Shown here: piece by piece, positions 59,631 through 64,000 of the stretch
How the letters are laid out: the number at the start of each line of letters is the position of its first letter
Position numbering within the stretch: the first letter of the stretch is position 1
Source: CAIMUS01 sp046347625
GTDB lineage: Bacteria > Pseudomonadota > Gammaproteobacteria > Competibacterales > Competibacteraceae
Direction of reading: 5' to 3'
Assembly (NCBI GenBank): GCA_046347625.1
Contig: JAXMFU010000002.1
Coordinates: 434,001-498,000 of the forward strand
Length of the DNA: 64,000 bases
Program-made: the position numbers and the translations under genes
Notes under the pieces: model-generated
Database searches by the model: none
What the model saw: only the letters and a program-made list of their open reading frames with translations
Told to the model about the DNA's origin: nothing

Positions 59631-62291
59631 TTACGGTCGGCTGCTGCTTGTCCGCAGTAATACCTCGATCTTCTTCATGTCCGGGTGATCAATGCCGTGC
59701 TGTCGCAGCTTGGCGAAATCGTCGAGAACTGTTGCGGCAAAGGTTCGCTGGTCGTCAATCTCGTCTCGCGCATGTTGGCGGTAGATAGCTTTAGCTTTCT
59801 CGAATTGGCCGGAGAGGAGGTAGCCATGGGCCTGGTTGGGGACAATCCAGAGTTGGCTCGGATCGAGCGCCAGGGCTTCCTCGGCAGCGGCGATGGCTTC
59901 CTTGAACTGGTGGTTGAAGAGTAGGGTGAAGGACTGATCGCCTAGAATCTGGGCCAGTAATTGCCGGCTGACTTTGTCCTGCTGCTTTTCGTGCAGATCA
60001 CGCGCGATTTTTAACGTGGCCTTACGCGCATCGAGAGCGCCACTGATGTCGCCCTGCGCCTCGCGCACGTCACTGATCCGGTCGTGGTTGAGCGCCAAGT
60101 CGAGTTGCCACTGGGTATTGGCGGGGCCCTGCTGTGCTAGCCGCTGACGGATCGCCAGGGCGGCTTGATAGGCGGCCAGCGTGCTGGCCAGATCCCTCTG
60201 CGCGTGGCGTACATCGCCGATCTTGTCGTGGCTGACCGCCAGGTCGCGTTGCCACCCGGCATTGGCCGGGTCCTGCTGCGCCAGCCGTTCGGCAATCGTC
60301 AGGCTGGCCTGATAGGCGGCCAGCGCCCCGGCCAGGTCGCTCTGCGCCTGGCGCACGTCGCCGATCCGCTCGTGGCTGATCGACAGGTCGCGTTGCCACT
60401 GGGCATTGGCCGGGTCCTGCTGCGCCAGCCGTTCGAAAATCGCATGGGTGGCCTGATAGGTGGTCAGGGCCCCGGCCAGGTCGCCCTGCGCCTGGCGCAC
60501 ATTGCCGATCCTCTCGTGGCTGATCGCCAGGTCGCGTTGCCACTCAGTATTGGTCGGGTCCTGCTGCGCCAGCCGCTCGGCAATCGTCAGGCTGGCCTGA
60601 TAGGCGGTCAGCGCTTTGCCTAAATCACCTTTGGCCTGGAATACATCAGCGATGTTATTCAACGCTACGCCGCGTCGGCGTAAGGCGTCCGCTGTCATCT
60701 CGCTATCGGGCAGTTGGTCATAATAATCCAGCGCCCCTTGCGCGGCCTGCTCCAACAAATCGAGCCGTCCGAGGGGTTCCAGCTTATCCCGAAGATCGAA
60801 CAGCATGTGGTTAATTAACTTCTCAGCCTGCCCTTGCGCCCGAATCGCTACCTTGCGGGCTTGCTCCGCCCGACTCTTTTCCTGTTTAGCCCGGTCCCAT
60901 TGAACGAAGGCAAATCCGGCCGAGACCCATCCCACCACCAACCCTGCGATCAGAAGGCCCCGGCGCCGGCGGCGCGCCCTGACCGCCCGCTGCTTGCTCT
61001 TCTCCACCAACTCGGCCAGCTCACCGCGCAAATGCAGACGGCTCTCATAAGGCTTCAGGTCGTCGAGCATGCCTGAATCCAGCAATCGCCCACGCTGCCG
61101 GTACTCCCACAACCGATGCTCCAGCGTCTGGCGCACTTCGAGCAACTCCTGCTCGATGCCCGTCATCCACTGCCAGATGCGTGCGGCGAGCGCATCGTGC
61201 CGTAGTTCGAACAGGTGATGGTCGGCATCCTCCCGCACGATCCGGTCATCCCCCAGCCGGCGCAACAGATTCAACAGCCGTTCGGTGGGGATTTCCGCAC
61301 CGAATTGCAGCAGCCGCTCCTCCATCTCGGCCGGTGAACTCAAGCGACGCGTTCCCTCCGCCGTAACCAGCGTCTTCAACACCTGTCGGGCAACTTCGGC
61401 GTCTTCCTGGTAGGCGCTTACCCGCTCTTCGATGAACTGAGCCAGGATGTTCTGCACCTGACCGAGCGCCTGGTAACCGGCATGCGTCAGTCGGGGATGT
61501 TCGGCGTCGTCCGCTACCGCACGACGGTAGAGCGTGTCCAGCACGACTTGCAGGATCGGCAGCTCCACTCCTTGTCCACCGGCGGTCAGGGTGTCCAGGA
61601 GCTCGGCGACCAGCTCGGGCTCGATGGCGATACCGAGCGCCTGACACGGGCCGGTGATCGCTGCCTGCGCCTGTTCGCGGGACATGCGCCGCACCCACAG
61701 GCGGTTCTGGTAGAGGTCCGGCAGCCACTCCTCCAACTCGGTCAGTTGCGCCAGATACTCCTGCCGGATGCCGATGAGCAGCCGCAGATCCAGACTGTGC
61801 TCGAGCCAGGCCGCCATCTGCCGGGCGAAATCCTGACGCACGCTGGCCGGTTGGAACAGAAAAAACTCCTCGAACTGGTCGAACACCAGCGCCAGGGTCT
61901 TGTGCTTGCATTGAATAACTTCCCGCAGCAGGGCTTCCAAATCTGCGGGTGGTTCCTCCGCCAGTGGCGCCTGTTTCAGCAGTGCCTGGCGCAAGGCTGT
62001 CTCCGGGTCGAGTGCTGTACGCACCGGGATGAACAGCATATCCTCCGGCGGAATCTGAGCGCGCAGACCGCAGTCGATGAGCGAGGTCTTGCCGGTCCCT
62101 GATTCACCATAGACCAGCGTGAGCCGGCTCTTGAAGAACTGGGCGTAGAGCATCGCGGTTTCGGGCTCGCGCCCGAAGAAGATCGCGCGGTCCTCGGGAC
62201 CATAAGGGTCGAGGAACTTGAAAGGCTGGAGGCGCTCAGGAGCCGATGCGCGCTCGAGTCCGCCAAAGAGATCGTCCAGGTTATCCTGCAC
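59631..62291 (-). CDS. STAND NTPase - transmembrane - TPR protein (HEPN-linked)
   Basis: The 886-residue protein begins QDNLDDLFGGLER, then FLDPYGPEDRAIFFGREPE, Walker A VYGESGTGKTSLIDCG (about 56), and Walker B LALVFDQFEEFFLFQ (about 128). A helical/winged-helix region follows, with one transmembrane helix near 443-465 (RGLLIAGLVVGWVSAGFAFV), a coiled coil and four to five TPR units of 48 residues (RIGDVRQAQSDLAGALAAYQ). C-terminal TPR-like helices end the protein. Start GTG 62291 is preferred: AGGAG 7 nt upstream, 11-bp overlap with the HEPN gene; the longer frame would lie inside that gene. Same architecture as the two proteins at 10-17 kb. Confidence 0.87.
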   Translation of the reverse strand: MQDNLDDLFGGLERASAPERLQPFKFLDPYGPEDRAIFFGREPETAMLYAQFFKSRLTLVYGESGTGKTSLIDCGLRAQIPPEDMLFIPVRTALDPETALRQALLKQAPLAEEPPADLEALLREVIQCKHKTLALVFDQFEEFFLFQPASVRQDFARQMAAWLEHSLDLRLLIGIRQEYLAQLTELEEWLPDLYQNRLWVRRMSREQAQAAITGPCQALGIAIEPELVAELLDTLTAGGQGVELPILQVVLDTLYRRAVADDAEHPRLTHAGYQALGQVQNILAQFIEERVSAYQEDAEVARQVLKTLVTAEGTRRLSSPAEMEERLLQFGAEIPTERLLNLLRRLGDDRIVREDADHHLFELRHDALAARIWQWMTGIEQELLEVRQTLEHRLWEYRQRGRLLDSGMLDDLKPYESRLHLRGELAELVEKSKQRAVRARRRRRGLLIAGLVVGWVSAGFAFVQWDRAKQEKSRAEQARKVAIRAQGQAEKLINHMLFDLRDKLEPLGRLDLLEQAAQGALDYYDQLPDSEMTADALRRRGVALNNIADVFQAKGDLGKALTAYQASLTIAERLAQQDPTNTEWQRDLAISHERIGNVRQAQGDLAGALTTYQATHAIFERLAQQDPANAQWQRDLSISHERIGDVRQAQSDLAGALAAYQASLTIAERLAQQDPANAGWQRDLAVSHDKIGDVRHAQRDLASTLAAYQAALAIRQRLAQQGPANTQWQLDLALNHDRISDVREAQGDISGALDARKATLKIARDLHEKQQDKVSRQLLAQILGDQSFTLLFNHQFKEAIAAAEEALALDPSQLWIVPNQAHGYLLSGQFEKAKAIYRQHARDEIDDQRTFAATVLDDFAKLRQHGIDHPDMKKIEVLLRTSSSRP
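60040..60640 (-). repeat. tandem 144-bp TPR-coding repeats
   Basis: Four units with near-identical DNA blocks (GCCGGGTCCTGCTGCGCCAG recurs at about 144-bp steps near 60268, 60411 and 60556). Recent duplication or conversion is likely. Confidence 0.85.
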
Positions 62292-63222
62292 GGCGGTTCT
62301 CCTCACCAGGGCTGAACAACTGCAACAGGTGCTGCACCTCCTCAGCGATCTCGCCGGCGCGTTCGCAGCGGTCGCTCTCGAATTGTCCGCCGTGCTTGCA
62401 GGCGGCATACTCCACCACGGCGTCACTTCTCATGCCGTTGTAGAAGAAGATATCCGGCGCCTTTCCCGCCCCATCCTCGTAGACCAGCAGCGGGTCCAGG
62501 TCGAGGTAATAGCCGCTGTCTGGGTGTCTGAGGATGACGGCGCGCGAGTCCAGGGTCATGCCGAGCCGGCACCGATCACCCGGAAAATCGCTTGAGCTGC
62601 CCTGAATCTTCTTCAGCCGATGCCAGTAGTTGGGGTCCTTCTTGCGCCGCTTGAGCACCTCGATCTGGCTGACGAAGGTCAGCTCGTAATCGAGCAAGAT
62701 CTCGAGCGCTTCCAGCACTGACTCCAGGCGCGGGTAGGCTTCCTCGCATAGCGTCCGGAATTCGTGCGGGTACATGGCCTTGATCTTGTCATGATTCAAG
62801 CTATTGCGCAGGGTAAGTAGCTCCCCCAGAGCCTTGGCCGCCAGGCTCTCCTTAGGCAGGTGGTCAAAGTAGACATCGGCGAGTTTGGCGATCAGCAGCC
62901 CCGATTCCCCCGCTTTCTGAAGCCACTTGAGCCCCTCGCGCGCAAAGTGTAGCCAGTCGCCCCAGGTGATACGCCTGAACCGGGCCGCGAAATCCACACT
63001 GAGCGCCAGCGGCGGCGTCCCACCCTGTTCTTCCAGATAATCACGGCATTTGACCAGCACTACCACGCCGAGAAAGCGCGCGATGGCCTCCGCCGTCGCC
63101 AGGATGTACTTGAGCCGTAACGAGCCGGGGTCGAGGCATTCGTCGGTGCGCAAGCGCACGAATACGGCGGCGATGGGGTAGGGAAATCCTTCTATAATCT
63201 CGCGGATATAACGCTCTTTCAT
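62281..63222 (-). CDS. HEPN-motif protein (putative RNase) next to a STAND NTPase
   Basis: The 313-residue protein is mostly helical in its first 190 residues. It contains ELLTLRNSLNHDKIKAM, whose Arg139-Asn-Ser-Leu-Asn-His144 fits the R-N-x3-H (RX4H) motif of HEPN ribonucleases. A C-terminal beta-rich segment (RAVILRHPDSGYYLDLDPLL, IFFYNGMRSDAVVEYAACKH) is typical of a small ligand-binding or regulatory domain, unknown. ATG 63222 is chosen (AGA-rich leader, family-like start KERYIREIIEGFPYP). It overlaps the STAND gene by 11 bp, so the two are translated together: a candidate effector-switch pair (inference). The HEPN assignment rests on one motif and a helical context. Confidence 0.6.
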   Translation of the reverse strand: MKERYIREIIEGFPYPIAAVFVRLRTDECLDPGSLRLKYILATAEAIARFLGVVVLVKCRDYLEEQGGTPPLALSVDFAARFRRITWGDWLHFAREGLKWLQKAGESGLLIAKLADVYFDHLPKESLAAKALGELLTLRNSLNHDKIKAMYPHEFRTLCEEAYPRLESVLEALEILLDYELTFVSQIEVLKRRKKDPNYWHRLKKIQGSSSDFPGDRCRLGMTLDSRAVILRHPDSGYYLDLDPLLVYEDGAGKAPDIFFYNGMRSDAVVEYAACKHGGQFESDRCERAGEIAEEVQHLLQLFSPGEENRRAG

Positions 63223-63263
63223 GATAATTCTCATCGATAAAATGATCCAGGCGAATAGCCGTA

Positions 63264-63384
63264 GCCCAGTAGGGTGGGCACGGCTCCATACGCGCCAGTC
63301 GGAGTAGGATGGGCAAAGCAAAGCGTGCCCATCAACTCGGTCCAGTCGGAGTAAGATGGGCACGCTTCGCTTTGCCCATCCTAC
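63264..63384. repeat. interspersed palindrome, family C, compound element
   Basis: A degenerate unit (CAGTAGGGTGGGCACGG at 63270) is followed by two inverted arms, GTAGGATGGGCAAAGCAAAG at 63304 and CTTCGCTTTGCCCATCCTAC ending at 63384, with one mismatch in 29 bp. It separates the HEPN gene from the CorA-like gene. Confidence 0.85.
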
Positions 63385-63403
63385 CTAAAACTCCACTGCT
63401 ATT

Positions 63404-64000
63404 TTAATCGCCCTGTTCCAACGAGTTCGGCTCTGGGCGGTGTGCTGCCCTGGACGGCGATTTCCCGGAACGAATCCAGTGTCTTTGCAGCCCGCGCGCC
63501 CCGGCAATCAGAGCAGCAGCCAGCACCAAGTAGAGCAGGACAGCGGCCCAGCCCTTGCAACCCAGCGCGTTGACAATCCCGTTGCTGATGAAAAACGGGA
63601 GACCGTAAACGGACAGGATCTGGACCAGACCCTGGGTCCGCAACGTGCTGGTGGTACGAACCGCATCTTCCATTCCAGCCAGCCGGCGCTGCAATTCTTT
63701 GAGGCTCTTATCGATGCCCCAGCGGGACGCCAACTGATCCCGAAAACGCTGTACTTCCGCGCTGGAACTGTGCAGCCCATAGCGGTATTGGGCTTTGGCC
63801 AACTCAGCCCGCTGCGCCGCCAGTTCGGTCAGAACCGCGATGGATCGCCAGGGCTTCAGGGTCGTGTCCGGCAGGGACCGGGCTTGCAACCGTGCGTCAA
63901 GTTCGCTTTCCACGGTTCGCACCGTGCAGAGTAACTGAAAGCAACGATGAAACTCCTCGCGCAGTTCGTCCACGGGCAGCCGCTCGCTGCGCCAGTCATC
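63404..64000 (-). CDS. CorA-like C-terminal membrane protein (N-terminus outside window)
   Basis: The last 199 codons of a minus-strand gene; the frame stays open to the window edge. A GTG at 63973 is possible but the frame continues upstream (WRSERLPVDELREEFHRCFQ). It has a coiled coil or helical stalk (about residues 10-120 of the visible part), then two hydrophobic segments, LVQILSVYGLPFFISNGIVN and GWAAVLLYLVLAAALIAGAR, then a basic tail. The stalk-plus-hairpin layout resembles CorA-type channels, but the GMN loop of CorA is absent (NALGC). It may be a membrane effector or a sensor in the STAND/HEPN neighbourhood; this is inference. Confidence 0.6.
   Translation of the reverse strand, partial: DDWRSERLPVDELREEFHRCFQLLCTVRTVESELDARLQARSLPDTTLKPWRSIAVLTELAAQRAELAKAQYRYGLHSSSAEVQRFRDQLASRWGIDKSLKELQRRLAGMEDAVRTTSTLRTQGLVQILSVYGLPFFISNGIVNALGCKGWAAVLLYLVLAAALIAGARGLQRHWIRSGKSPSRAAHRPEPNSLEQGD

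Noticed and set aside
1..64000. CRISPR arrays, tRNAs, prophage
   Set aside because: No regularly spaced direct repeats with unique spacers, no cloverleaf-like sequence and no phage structural gene were recognised by reading; a tRNAscan and CRISPR finder would confirm.

Overview
The window comes from a GC-rich gammaproteobacterium. Evidence for this is the dcw (division and cell wall) cluster order, an A-type RNase P RNA, two-subunit glycyl-tRNA synthetase (glyQ/glyS), and the dapF-DUF484-xerC block. The abundance of STAND NTPases with TPR arrays, TIR and SIR2-like proteins, FGE-like domains and short interspersed palindromes fits large-genome lineages such as Competibacteraceae or Thiotrichales relatives. 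That placement is inference, not identification.

Layout, left to right. (1) 1-3.3 kb, minus strand: a TIR-FGE protein, a SIR2-like protein and the start of a STAND NTPase, forming an NLR-like conflict or signalling operon. (2) 3.4-6.1 kb: a secreted M6-type metalloprotease with four C-terminal beta repeats. (3) 6.6-9.7 kb: two proton-pumping NuoL/M- or MrpD-like subunits. (4) 10-17.5 kb: a lone MNT nucleotidyltransferase, a SIR2-like/TIR gene coupled to a membrane STAND-TPR gene, and a second, larger STAND-TPR gene. (5) 17.7-22.0 kb: plsC, a GmhB-like gene that has lost its HAD active site, glyS and glyQ. This is the order found just downstream of gyrB next to oriC in Pseudomonas. Six near-perfect parS sites lie between 9.8 and 22.3 kb, so the region is probably a chromosome-partition centromere close to the origin. 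(6) 22.4-30.4 kb: an EamA transporter, a REP-type palindrome, an orphan sensor kinase, a RAYT transposase remnant, a B12-type radical SAM protein, an enoyl-CoA hydratase and moaA. (7) 30.4-35.1 kb: xerC, DUF484, dapF, a GNAT-nitrilase fusion and a CoA-binding protein. (8) 35.5-41.4 kb: an unusual asparagine-synthetase-like protein, a retropepsin-like protein, a UPF0175/DUF3368 toxin-antitoxin pair, an AT-rich transferred insert (hexapeptide-TPR protein and esterase) and a lone antitoxin-like gene. (9) 41.6-58.1 kb: a complete-looking dcw cluster from mraZ to ftsZ, minus strand, tightly overlapping, with a recognisable promoter and MraZ operator at one end and a terminator at the other. It lacks murE. 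(10) 58.3-58.7 kb: rnpB. (11) 58.8-64 kb: an Rpn/DUF2887-type nuclease-like protein, then a HEPN-motif protein, another STAND-TM-TPR protein and a CorA-like C-terminal membrane protein.

The two main themes are the ordinary core machinery (peptidoglycan synthesis, division, partition, translation) and four separate STAND NTPase loci. Each of three of those loci is paired with a different candidate effector (TIR-FGE plus SIR2-like, SIR2-like-TIR, HEPN-like). These loci are the best candidates for undescribed immune or cell-death systems. No tRNA, CRISPR array, prophage or intact insertion sequence was recognised.
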